Source: Watersipora subatra
Lineage: Eukaryota > Bryozoa > Gymnolaemata > Cheilostomatida > Watersiporidae
Length of the DNA: 64,000 bases
Direction of reading: 5' to 3'
Assembly (NCBI RefSeq): GCF_963576615.1
Contig: NC_088714.1
Coordinates: 42,502,072-42,566,071, forward strand
Under the pieces are notes generated by a model. The model worked only from the letters and a program-made list of their open reading frames with translations, was not told the origin of the DNA and ran no database searches. Shown here in pieces: positions 1-11,700 of the stretch. Position 1 is the first letter of the stretch. Every line of letters begins with the position of its first letter. Position numbers and translations under genes: made by a program.

Positions 1-85
1 AAATCTTCTGCGAAGCAGGTTTATCGTATCTAAAAATTTATCTCTATAACTGGACACGCAGCTGACAGTCAACAGCCACTGAGAA
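1..85 (+). mobile_element. 3' tail of a SINE cut by the window edge
   Basis: TTTATCTCTATAACTGGACA and GCTGACAGT match the SINE tail at 51390-51420. Confidence 0.4.
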
Positions 86-239
86 TTATATATATATATA
101 TAGACACTGCCCAACGTACAACCGAGTTAAATTTCAGATGGTCGTTCCTTCAGCGAATTTGTTCGTAAGTTGTCTTGGACTATAACTTGTGTAGTGCGCA
201 TGGGCTAAAAGTTTATCATTATTTTTGCGAGATGTTTTT

Positions 240-540
240 AAAATAGCGAAGCGTAAAAGTTTTGCTCTGCTAAAAAATTGTTTGGTTGCTAATATCGACT
301 AGTTCAGAAGTGGAGAAAAAGAGTTGAGGTCAGCAGACACGTTGGAAGGCATTGAATAGCTAGAAGAAGATAAAATCATTGTTATTATATATGGTAACAT
401 TAAAACTTGCATGTTTATAGCATATTATTTGATAGCATTTTTGCGTTTATCATAACTCCTCTTCTATTGCACATCAGCAGCCAGTTTCGCTGCAAACTGT
501 AGCAAACATATCAATGAGTGCAATACAATACAATACAGCT
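240..540 (+). mobile_element. Truncated interior copy of the CCGTAAAACC-family transposon
   Basis: GTAAAAGTTTTGCTCTGCTA, AATATCGACTAGTTCAGAAG and TATCAATGAGTGCAATAC match 57900-58345 and 27690-28130 in order. The terminal repeats are absent, and a deletion removes about 150 bp relative to the other copies. Confidence 0.7.
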
Positions 541-2250
541 TTAATACAACATTTTTACATATAATTATAAAGGGTTATAGAGTGATGTCTATACGCACAA
601 CACCGTTCATATCTACTGTTGTTCGTAGCACTAATGTTCGCATGTAGGGTAGCGTCTGCATAGATTCAAGCTTAAATTCTGAGAATGACAGACTCGCAAT
701 TCTTAGATTATGATGAAAATATCATTGGCCTACATTTCGACGATAATCAGGCTTTGAATGATACCAACATTATTGGTATCGTCAATAATATTAGTATCCA
801 ATATTCAATACCAATGTTTGGTATTGAGTATTGGAGCACAATGTGAAAGTATTGGAAGTAATGATATTTGGGTAGTTTTTGAGTATTGAACTCAAGTTCG
901 ACGATTACATGCGCTGCTAATATGTATCCATTATCATTAATAAAAATTATAAGCTCTTTTTTCTAGATTCAACAATTTTAGGCTTGTTTATTACTCAGTG
1001 TTTTGACGTTCTCGTCGAAAAAGAAAAACGCCACATCAAGTACTTTACCCTAGCTAACATCACAAGTGGAAATAAGATACATGTATATGTCAAACCTAAA
1101 TCAACATACCTGAGGTCATAAGGTCAATTGGCCCATCTTCTTATCTGCATTTCTCTTTGTGTGCAAAATCTGGTCAATCATGTCATTGATGTAATTTTAC
1201 TGGCAGTTATTTATTTTAGGATGCTATTTAATCGGTACCATATTTTTTACAATATGTAGTTGTAGAGGAGAATTAATGACTGGAAAGTATCTGTTAAAGC
1301 CATTCAAATTTTGTGCGCTACGTTTTTCATAAATAGTCATCTTGATTGTACAACTTCAACATTTAAGACATTTAAAATTTAAGACTGAGTATGAAGTGTT
1401 TCAATGCTGTAACATTCTCCGCTGTAATATTTCGTAAGCATTTTGAAGTTTGCCGATGCTTAAGCGCTTGTACTATTTGGATGCAGTTGAGTCTTAACAT
1501 AAAAAGTTGCTATGGTCTGATATTACCTAGGAGCTACATGTATAAACCTAAATTCGATGTGAAAACTAAAATAAAGGAATATTTACTAAATTGTTATTTT
1601 TTACTTTGCATTAGAAACGCATTAACGAAGATAACAGGTTCAACAATGCATGAGTTTGGGACTGGAGTAAGTGATAGAATTACATGGCATAGCTTACTCT
1701 AATTTACACTAAATATAGTTTCAATAACTGAGTCTCAAAGACTTCAAGGAACAAATTGAATTTTGGAGTTATCAGTTCCTACACATAACATTTTATTTAT
1801 CAAAATCCACTTTGAATAGCTTCATTGTAAATTTTTAATAGTCATTGAATTTTGCCATGCAACCATGTGTTGTGTAAGCCTTGCTACATTTGCAACGCTT
1901 GTAATTTCTCACATGCGTAACCTTGCACATCAATGTAACAAAATATTGGCAGAGATTACCCTAAAATAATGATTGGCTAGGTTTTGTACACATGGAGAAA
2001 TGCAGATAAAGAGATAGACCAATTGACGTTGTGACCTCTTCTATATTGATTAATGTTGATTAAAGTGGTGACCTCAGTTATGACATCCTAGAGTAAATTG
2101 TCACTAAACAGGGTCTAACAAGTGTTTGTTCTTTAACCAGCATGCACGATTGTTTAGATTCATGATTGCTTACTTGTTCTACGAGATACGAGAGGGCATA
2201 AGGTCAAGTGCGCGAAACATTCCAGAGTCTGCAGTCAGCCAATAATCTCC
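541..2250. other. No gene recognised; AT-rich intergenic sequence
   Basis: A short run of ATTGGTATTGAGTATTGG-like repeats lies at 755-895. The 103-codon open frame at 1391-1702 has no domain, splice context or composition bias that supports it. Confidence 0.6.
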
Positions 2251-3163
2251 TTAAAGGTTGACTTGCAATAAAATTCACATTACAGTTATTTGGTATCATA
2301 AGATTCACCATGTCTTACTCTGTTGTGTTGTAGATGCAAAATATATGGGAATGTGATCACAAGCTCTTAAAAGCTCAAAAACGAACAGTTAATCGCAGCC
2401 ACACGAGACCGCCGTAGTTTGGATTCGCTTTCCAAAACTGCTCAAATGAGACGTAGTTGTTACAGGATGGTTTCTGTTTACACTTTCATGCAACTTTATT
2501 CGTCGAAATATTTTTACAAATATACTTCACGCATTCAATAAAACCACGTCTATTGTTCTTACGCGTCTGTTTTATCGTCGATGTAATGCTGTCACTTTTA
2601 GCACTGATATCTTATAACTTACGGTAAAAAATCGTTAAACTTTTTAACCTTAGCTCGAAGGAGTACATATCATTGTCTGATAATCATGACGAGCCTGTTG
2701 GTTACCTGTAATAATCGAAAAGTGTTGCAAAAATTATTTGCGAAGTATTGGGTCACGTGATCAGATTACGACTTGACAATTGAATAATGCCGAAACAAAA
2801 CTGTAAAGTAGCGAGCATCTATATTTGATACGGGGTCTTCGGTAAAACCCGAAGTGTTTGTCATAAACTAGTGCTACGATAAGTTTTATATTGAGCTTTT
2901 ATTGGCCTTTCAATTCACGTGAGAACATCACGTGACAAGACGATAACCAAACTGTAATGACTACGTCAGATAAATAAACAGATTCCAATCTACGGCGGCT
3001 TTTCATTTTTGAGCTTTTAAGAGCTTGCAATCACATTTCCACATATTTGGCAATCACATTTCCACACATTTCCACATATTCTACAACACAACAGAGTAAG
3101 ACATGGTGAATCTTTAGATACCAAATAACTGTAATGTGAATTTTGTTGCAAGTCAACCTTTAA
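2251..3163. mobile_element. 913-bp foldback element with long inverted repeats and TTAA ends
   Basis: TTAAAGGTTGACTTGCAA at 2251 and its complement ending at 3163 begin arms of about 140 bp. The arms include TTCACATTACAGTTATTTGG and CATGTCTTACTCTGTTGTGT, and weaker symmetry (GCCGTAG..TTGGA..TC, GACGTAGT) continues inward to about 250 bp. The right arm has a local duplication of CAATCACATTTCCACA. No coding potential. Confidence 0.82.
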
Positions 3164-5010
3164 TGTAATTTTATGGTCATTAGTCATTCCAGTGTATTGT
3201 TTAATTTTCAATCATATTTTGAAAGATTTATAGTCTTGTTGGGTTTGTATCAGCTCTTTTTTTCTACTTACAAAACGGATACTTCCAGAAATTTTAGATG
3301 TCATTTGTTAAAAATTGTTCCAAATGTTGAGAAAGTTGTTTGCTCAAATTTTACATTTTAATTTTTGTATGTAGAGGCTTGACAGTAATGCACAGTTTTG
3401 ATGTAATTACTCTATCTTTCAAACAATTATGAGAAATACTTAGCGCTGATTACATGAATGCAACGTATTATTCTAAAGTTATTTGCTCTAAATCTTGACT
3501 GTTTTAAAATATGAAGAGAATATCCTGCTTCAATCAAACCTGCTACAATTAGACTTCAGCTATGCTGCATATATGACAAACGAGTTATATATCCGAGCGA
3601 ATATTCTTAAAAAATACTTTTTTTCGTTTAATTTGTTCCACAGCCGTAAACGTTGAATAATAGTAACGTTCATATAATTACTAATACTTTTGGTACTTAC
3701 ACAAAGCATTAAAACAAAAGTATCTTATAGTACTATTACAAAACTAAATGACAAATAAAAAAACTACATAAACAAAGGTAACAATTGATAAAAGGTGTTT
3801 GTCAGCACTTTACTTTGAGGTTAAAGACAGATGTATGGAGGTATAGCTTTGATGCTACGGCGGAAAGGTAGATGCGAGGGTAGCGATGTGCTAGTTTATG
3901 TAAACATTAAATTAATGTAAATTATTTATATTTTTGGTGTTTTTGTTTGATTTTTTATTTTCATTTATTAGTCAAGGCTTTTTACTAGAAGCTTATCATT
4001 CTTGTTTACCATAAATATTTTTGCTTTTGCTTCAAACTTTGCTTTTGTATTTAGAAAATTCATAACTATTGCACAGGTTATTTGTCTTTCATAATTTACA
4101 TCTTGCAATCTTGTGGTAGAACTTTCATTGTTTGCTGGCTAGTTATTTTTCTCAAAAAGACGAATGCAACCTTTTAGATATGCATATTTAATTGTGCTGC
4201 TGCGGAATATTTGTCTTGGAAATGATAGAACAACATACTGGCATTTTATGACAAGTTGCAGCAGGTTACAACACATGTACGTTTAATATAGAGAGAAAAA
4301 CGAGTTGTTCCCTCTTTTCAAATATCTTGGTTAAGAATTTATTTCTATCAAAATTTGGATGCATATGCACCCACTCATGCTCATATTAATTTAATATTGA
4401 GCAAGGACTATTATTATTGCTGTTCTAGATATGAAAGCATTTTAGGTGTAAAGATAATATATGTAAACTAACCTAACCGCTTTTTATTTGCTCATATTAC
4501 TCGGAATTGGCTATTAAAGTCGCTCTTGATTCGTAGTTTATGATATATTTTTGCTAATATTAGTTTAAATGCTAATAATAGCTAAATACAGTTTTCGTTG
4601 TTAGAAGTAATATTTAAAGATGTTAATGAAACCATTCTGAAGCAAGCAGCTAAACCAGTTTGGTAAAACTACCGTACAGCCCCTAATTGAACTCCACCTA
4701 TATTTGAATGCTACCTCCATTTGACCGCCACTATAGGAAAAGAGTTAAAAAATACAGCGCCACCCTTTAATTGAATGCCGCTTCCATTTGACCGCCACTT
4801 TTGGAAAAAAATTAAAAACAATAGAGCGTTTAGGCATTCAAACAGAGGTTTTACGGTATCTTGTTAATTTAGATACATTAATCATAATCTGCTTTGTAGA
4901 AATAGAAAATATCTATTTCCTTTGTTATCTCATAGTTTTTCAGTCTTAACGTTGTTAATTATTCTAAACCAATCACATCAGTTAGTAAAGTGAGGCTTGT
5001 TTTCTTTGCA
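3164..5010. other. Upstream region of the GPR180/TMEM145-like gene
   Basis: AT-rich, with only the 185-bp MITE recognised. No TATA box or first exon could be placed. The acceptor ending at about 5010 implies an untranslated exon somewhere to the left, possibly within this interval. Confidence 0.45.
4672..4856. mobile_element. 185-bp MITE of the CCGTAAAACC family
   Basis: Starts CCGTACAGCCCCTAATTGAA and ends CAAACAGAGGTTTTACGG with TA on both sides. It has the same subterminal motifs (TTTGACCGCCACT) as the 1.42 kb elements, so it is a non-autonomous derivative. It lies about 350 bp upstream of the inferred GPR180/TMEM145-like 5'-UTR acceptor. Confidence 0.82.
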
Positions 5011-5200
5011 GACGCTACTTCAATGATCAGACCTGCCACAAAAACAACAAAAACCATTTGTATATCAGGCTACCCCTTATCTACATCCTATCATACAGCT
5101 CATCTACTCTAGAACAGCTCACTTGCAGCCATGTGTTTGTGACACCGCTGCTAGACTTGCTCACTCTAAAGTGAACTGTGATTGGCTGGTGTATGGGAAT

Positions 5201-5757
5201 ATGATCGGCGGACTAAGTCGACCATCATTAAATACTTCAACCCTGCTGACTACTTCTTGTCGAAGGTTGTTTTTGCTGATTTTATATTTTCTTCTCCTTG
5301 ATGATCTTACATTCTTACTGGCACCGGTAGAGGCCCTACATCTTCAAGGCACCTTTGAAAGTAAAGACTTTTTACTATTTCTTGCTAAATTTGGCGTTCA
5401 GAAAGTTGACAGCAACGAAGTAAAAAGCACTAGCGGATACATATATGGAAATATAACTTCAAGAGGAGAAAACTCTTTGGCTGAATGGGACATGTATCTG
5501 GTAGTACTTGATAGTGACTACTTTGTACAGTTTTACTCGCAACGACATTATAATAGTCCAGATAGGTGTTCTGTCATGTTCTCTGATGTTGACACTATCG
5601 CCTGGGACAAGTTCTGTTTTCCAAGAGGCCAAGAAGACTTTTTGAGGCGGATTCCATGTCCTGTTGGTAGACTTTGTACAGAAGAACTTGCCAATCCTGC
5701 GAGCGTTATAGCAGGCAATCAGTTCACATATCGCATAATTGATAAAAATCAGCCAAG
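5201..5757 (+). CDS. GPR180/TMEM145-like exon 1: signal peptide and lumenal domain
   Basis: ATG at 5201 is the first in-frame Met; the open frame extends upstream to about 5123 only through non-ATG codons. Residues 1-45 form an amine-rich start followed by a long Leu/Phe stretch (RRLFLLILYFLLL) ending at APVEA, a typical signal peptide. LHLQGTF follows, matching the L-x-G-x-F/L opening of mature GPR180/TMEM145 proteins. The exon ends ATCAGCCAAG/GTATGT, phase 2. A good acceptor (TTTCTTTGCAG) ending at about 5010 suggests a 5'-UTR exon starts there and that an untranslated first exon lies further left. Confidence 0.82.
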
Positions 5758-8700
5758 GTATGTCAATATTTGTCACACGTATCTCATTTTGTCATTACCT
5801 ATGCTCTCTTTGCAATTTTGTAGTCGTGCAGTTATAGCTTTTTTGCTGGTGCATGTTATGGTTATATTCCTAAAAATTTTGTTTGTACATTTTTTTTTTA
5901 AAAGGGCATGCTAGTCATGAGGTGCAGCGTGTAAATAACTTTCAACTGTATGAAGGTATTTACATTAAAATTAATGCTCAGCTGACAATGTATACAAACT
6001 AGTGCTGGGCATGGGTAATAAAACTCATTGAACTCGCGGTTTATTTTCTCTCGAGTCTTGGGTAATAGAGATTTTGAGCATTTTGATCTTGCGTGTTCGA
6101 GTTTTGACTTGCGAGTTCAGGTTTTTGCGCACGGATCCGTCGAGTAGAGTGGACAAAAACTCGGTCTATTGTGCCCTGCGCTCTAAACACTGTTTGATAA
6201 ACTGCCTGTTAACCCTTTGAACCCTGGCCTTTTTTGTCAATTCGCGTCAGTAATCCTGGGCAAACTGTCCAATGATCCGAAGTTTTTAAACGTTTATTAT
6301 ATATATCTGGACGTGCTCATAATACAATGATATTTGGTAAAACACTTGTAAAAAAAGTTGGGCAACCCACAGCAAATGTCATCAAACAGAAAAACGCAAT
6401 ACTTTACCATTATTTGGGTTAAAACTATAAAAGTTTGTATGATTTTAAAAAACTCGTGAAAACATTTACAATAGCATCATATCCATTGAACACATGTTCA
6501 TCATTATTTTATGACTCAAAATATACTGGAAAATTATAATTAGTATTACAATTTTTTTTATTTGCAACACAATAATTTGTGACCTACCAACAAACGTGTC
6601 GATTTTTTCGGGATACCGTTCAAATAAAGTTTGTTATTAAAACTACGGAAGTAGGTAAAGATATTTGAAAACTGCTACAAATGGAAGTGAAATTTCTGGT
6701 CTAATATCTTGTGCAAAAGTTAATTTGATTGATTTACGCTGTTACTTAGAACTGGCTTTTCTAAACAAAGCCATGTGAATGCCGTAATTTCAGTCGATAA
6801 AGATTCTGACGCACCCTACGCAATGCCTGAAAACTGACCCTTGGTGTTCAAACATCAAAGGGTTAAGGCTGCGAGCACGAATATCAGTCGTCAGAGAATA
6901 GTAAAAAACAATAAATAAATTGAATATAATTGTATTGTAAACTTTAGAATATGTCTGTTGTTCGAAAATTTTCGACATAAAACCCGTATCAACAAACCCG
7001 ATACCTGAAAAACCCGTTGGCCAAGAAGTACTTATGCCCAGCACTATTAAAAACCACGCAAATCTATAATAACGGATGCCATGGACAATCTAGCTTTATT
7101 AAAGATGTTGTATGACGTTGCCAAAATGCTGTTTTAATAGTTTCTTTCTTAGAATAGCCTAAACAGATGGTGAATTGCAGCATTTTGGAAGCTGAACCGG
7201 AAAGGCACTATAATTATAATTGCTTAAAAATCACTGAGTTTCTGAGGTTGAATCGCTATAAACTGGTTTTCCGAAGTTTTTACTTTCACAAATAGGCGAA
7301 GTATTTATGGCTTGTAGGGCTATTATTTTCAGGATTATGTTTTACAAAGTTTTTCTAGTTTGTATAAGCAAAAGAAAGAATTTGGCACATGACAGCCCAT
7401 CAGGAAAAATATATGAATAGATTAGTTTCTTTTTATAGCCATCCTTCAAAGAATAAAACTTTCCCAAAGTCAGCAGGTTTTTTGCTGGTAATTGGGCAGT
7501 TATGTAGTCTCTACAAGCCACACGGAGTAGTGTAGATAATGCAGTAAGTGTACTGGCTCTCTTAATTTATAACCGCCATAGAGCTCATTAGCTTAAGTTG
7601 TTGGCATAAAAACTAGATCCATAGTTATAGACCAAAGACGCCCAGCATGGGTAGACAGCCAGCTTTACAGAATGTTTTTTTCTAAGATTTGTGTATAATG
7701 GTACAAATGGCACATTCATTGCTTGTTATCAACAGACAGCTGATGAATGCCTCTCATGTCCACAGTTACTTATACCTGTCCATATTTATAAGCTAGCATG
7801 TCCAACATGTTACAGGTTCTGGTATGCAAGCTTAGTTGGATGCCAGAGGGCTCGAAGAAAAAAAGGTTGCTCATGGAAATATAACACAACACTGAATGTG
7901 GCTATAGACTATGATATCTGGTTTGTGAATGGCGACCCTGCCAGCAAACATTTGAACCCATTTGAGCACCAGTTTTCTTATGAGGTGCATGATGTCATTG
8001 AGATATATCTTGCCTTTCTCATCCTCAATGGGCTGCTGCTCGCCTTGCAGGTCTGGGTGTTCCGCAACCAGCGACATGTCCTTATTTATCTGCTCACCAC
8101 TATTCTAGTCCTCGAGGTGAGTTAAAATTGAAATGACTTTTTAATTCAATTTTGACTATCATCTTATTAAATATGAGCTTACCCAAAATTTTAGTATATT
8201 TTATTAGAAAGTATCTGTATTTTTCTATCATTTGAGCTTGTTTTTGGTGTTTGATGTGATCTGACTGCCAGGATGTTTTAAGATTAAAATTTACACAACT
8301 TTATTGTGATTAAAACATTCGGAAGGAAAATATATGCCAAAATGACATCACTAGTTGCACGGCTGACTGTCTCTATCATTATTGATATTGGCTATTACGT
8401 TCAAGTTGCAGCAGTATGTGGCTATATTCTGTTGGTCCCTTAGCTGAAGCAGCAGTACGTGGCTATATTCTGTTGGTCCCTTAGCTGAAGCAGCAGTACG
8501 TGGCTATATTCTGTTGGTCCCTTAGCTGAAGCAGCAGTACGTGGCTATATTCTGTTGGTCCCTTAGCTGAAGCAGCAGTATGTGGCTATATTCTGTTGGT
8601 CTGTTCAAGTTGCAGCAGTATGTGGCTATATTCTGTTGGTCTGTTCAAGTTGCAGCAGTATGTGGCTATATTCTGTTGGTCTGTTCAAGTTGCAGCAGTA

Positions 8701-11700
8701 TGTGGCTATATTCTGTTGGTCTGTTCAAGTTGCAGCAGTATGTGGCTATATTCTGTTGGTCTGTTCAAGTTGCAGCAGTATGTGGCTATATTCTGTTGGT
8801 CTGTTCAAGTTGCAGCAGTATGTGGCTATATTCTGTTGGTCTGTTCAAGTTGCAGCAGTACGTGGCTATATTCTGTTGGTCTGTTCAAGTTGCAGCAGTA
8901 TGTGGCTATATTCTGTTGGTCTGTTCAAGTTGCAGCAGTATGTGGCTATATTCTGTTGGTCTGTTCAAGTTGCAGCAGTATGTGGCTATATTCTGTTGGT
9001 CTGTTCAAGTTGCAGCAGTACGTGGCTATATTCTGTTGGTCCCTTAGCTGAAGCAGCAGTACGTGGCTATATTCTGTTGGTCTGTTCAAGTTGCAGCAGT
9101 ACGTGGCTATATTCTGTTGGTCTGTTCAAGTTGCAGCAGTACGTGGCTATATTCTGTTGGTCTGTTCAAGTTGCAGCAGTATGTGGCTATATTCTGTTGG
9201 TCTGTTCAAGTTGCAGCAGTATGTGGCTATATTCTGTTGGTCTGTTCAAGTTGCAGCAGTATGTGGCTATATTCTATTGGTCTGTTCAAGTTGCAGCAGT
9301 ACGTGGCTATATTCTGTTGGTCTGTTCAAGTTGCAGCAGTACGTGGCTATATTCTGTTGGTCCCTTAGCTGAAGCAGTACGTGGCTATATTCTGTTGGTC
9401 TGTTCAAGTTGCAGCAGTATGTGGCTATATTCTGTTGGTCTGTTCAAGTTGCAGCAGTATGTGGCTATATTCTGTTGGTCTGTTCAAGTTGCAGCAGTAT
9501 GTGGCTATATTCTATTGGTCTGTTCAAGTTGCAGCAGTACGTGGCTATATTCTGTTGGTCTGTTCAAGTTGCAGCAGTACGTGGCTATATTCTGTTGGTC
9601 CCTTAGCTGAAGCAGTACGTGGCTATATTCTGTTGGTCTGTTCAAGTTGCAGCAGTATGTGGCTATATTCTGTTGGTCTGTTCAAGTTGCAGCAGTATGT
9701 GGCTATATTCTGTTGGTCTGTTCAAGTTGCAGCAGTATGTGGCTATATTCTATTGGTCTGTTCAAGTTGCAGCAGTACGTGGCTATATTCTGTTGGTCTG
9801 TTCAAGTTGCAGCAGTACGTGGCTATATTCTGTTGGTCTGTTCAAGTTGCAGCAGTATGTGGCTATATTCTGTTGGTATGTTCAAGTTGCAGCAGTATGT
9901 GGCTATATTCTGTTGGTCTGTTCAAGTTGCAGCAGTATGTGGCTATATTCTGTTGGTCTGTTCAAGTTGCAGCAGTACGAGGCTATATTCTGTTGGTCTG
10001 TTCAAGTTGCAGCAGTATGTGGCTATATTCTGTTGGTCTGTTCAAGTTGCAGCAGTATGTGGCTATATTCTGTTGGTCTGTTCAAGTTGCAGCAGTATGT
10101 GGCTATATTCTATTGGTCTGTTCAAGTTGCAGCAGTATGTGGCTATATTCTGTTGGTCTGTTCAAGTTGCAGCAGTATGTGGCTATATTCTATTGATCTG
10201 TTCAAGTTGCAGCAGTATGTGGCTATATTCTGTTGGTCCCTTAGCTGAAGCAGCAGTATGTGGCTATATTCTGTTGGTCTGTTCAAGTTGCAGCAGTACG
10301 TGGCTATATTCTGTTGGTCTGTTCAAGTTGCAGCAGTATGTGGCTATATTCTGTTGGTCCCTTAGCTGAAGCAGCAGTACGTGGCTATATTCTGTTGGTC
10401 CCTTAGCTGAAGCAGCAGTACGTTGCTATATTCTGTTGGTCCCTTAGCTGAAGCAGCAGTACGTGGCTATATTCTGTTGGTCCCTTAGCTGAAGCAGCAG
10501 TACGTGGCTATATTCTGTTGGTCCCTTAGCTGAAGCAGCAGTATGTGGCTATATTCTGTTGGTATGTTCAAGTTGCAGCAGTATGTGGCTATATTCTGTT
10601 GGTATGTTCAAGTTGCAGCAGTACGTGGCTATATTCTGTTGGTCTGTTCAAGTTGCAGCAGTATGTGGCTATATTCTGTTGGTCTGTTCAAGTTGCAGCA
10701 GTACGTGGCTATATTCTATTGGTCTGTTCAAGTTGCAGCAGTATGTGGCTATATTCTGTTGGTCTGTTCAAGTTGCAGCAGTATGTGGCTATATTCTGTT
10801 GGTCTGTTCAAGTTGCAGCAGTATGTGGCTATATTCTGTTGGTCCGTTCAAGTTGCAGCAGTACGTGGCTATATTCTGTTGGTCTGTTCAAGTTGCAGCA
10901 GTATGTGGCTATATTCTGTTGGTCCGTTCAAGTTGCAGCAGTACGTGGCTATATTCTATTGGTCTGTTCAAGTTGCAGCAGTACGTGGCTATATTCTGTT
11001 GGTCTGTTCAAGTTGCAGCAGTATGTGGCTATATTCTGTTGGTCTGTTCAAGTTGCAGCAGTATGTGGCTATATTCTGTTGGTCTGTTCAAGTTGCAGCA
11101 GTATGTGGCTATATTCTGTTGGTCTGTTCAAGTTGCAGCAGTATGTGGCTATATTCTGTTGGTCCGTTCAAGTTGCAGCAGTACGTGGCTATATTCTGTT
11201 GGTCTGTTCAAGTTGCAGCAGTACGTGGCTATATTCTGTTGGTATGTTCAAGTTGCAGCAGTACGTGGCTATATTCTGTTGGTCTGTTCAAGTTGCAGCA
11301 GTACGTGGCTATATTCTGTTGGTCTGTTCAAGTTGCAGCAGTACGTGGCTATATTCTGTTGGTCTGTTCAAGTTGCAGCAGTACGTGGCTATATTCTGTT
11401 GGTCTGTTCAAGTTGCAGCAGTATGTGGCTATATTCTGTTGGTCTGTTCAAGTTGCAGCAGTACGTGGCTATATTCTGTTGGTCTGTTCAAGTTGCAGCA
11501 GTATGTGGCTATATTCTGTTGGTCTGTTCAAGTTGCAGCAGTATGTGGCTATATTCTGTTGGTCTGTTCAAGTTGCAGCAGTACGTGGCTATATTCTGTT
11601 GGTCTGTTCAAGTTGCAGCAGTATGTGGCTATATTCTGTTGGTCTGTTCAAGTTGCAGCAGTATGTGGCTATATTCTGTTGGTCCCTTAGCTGAAGCAGC

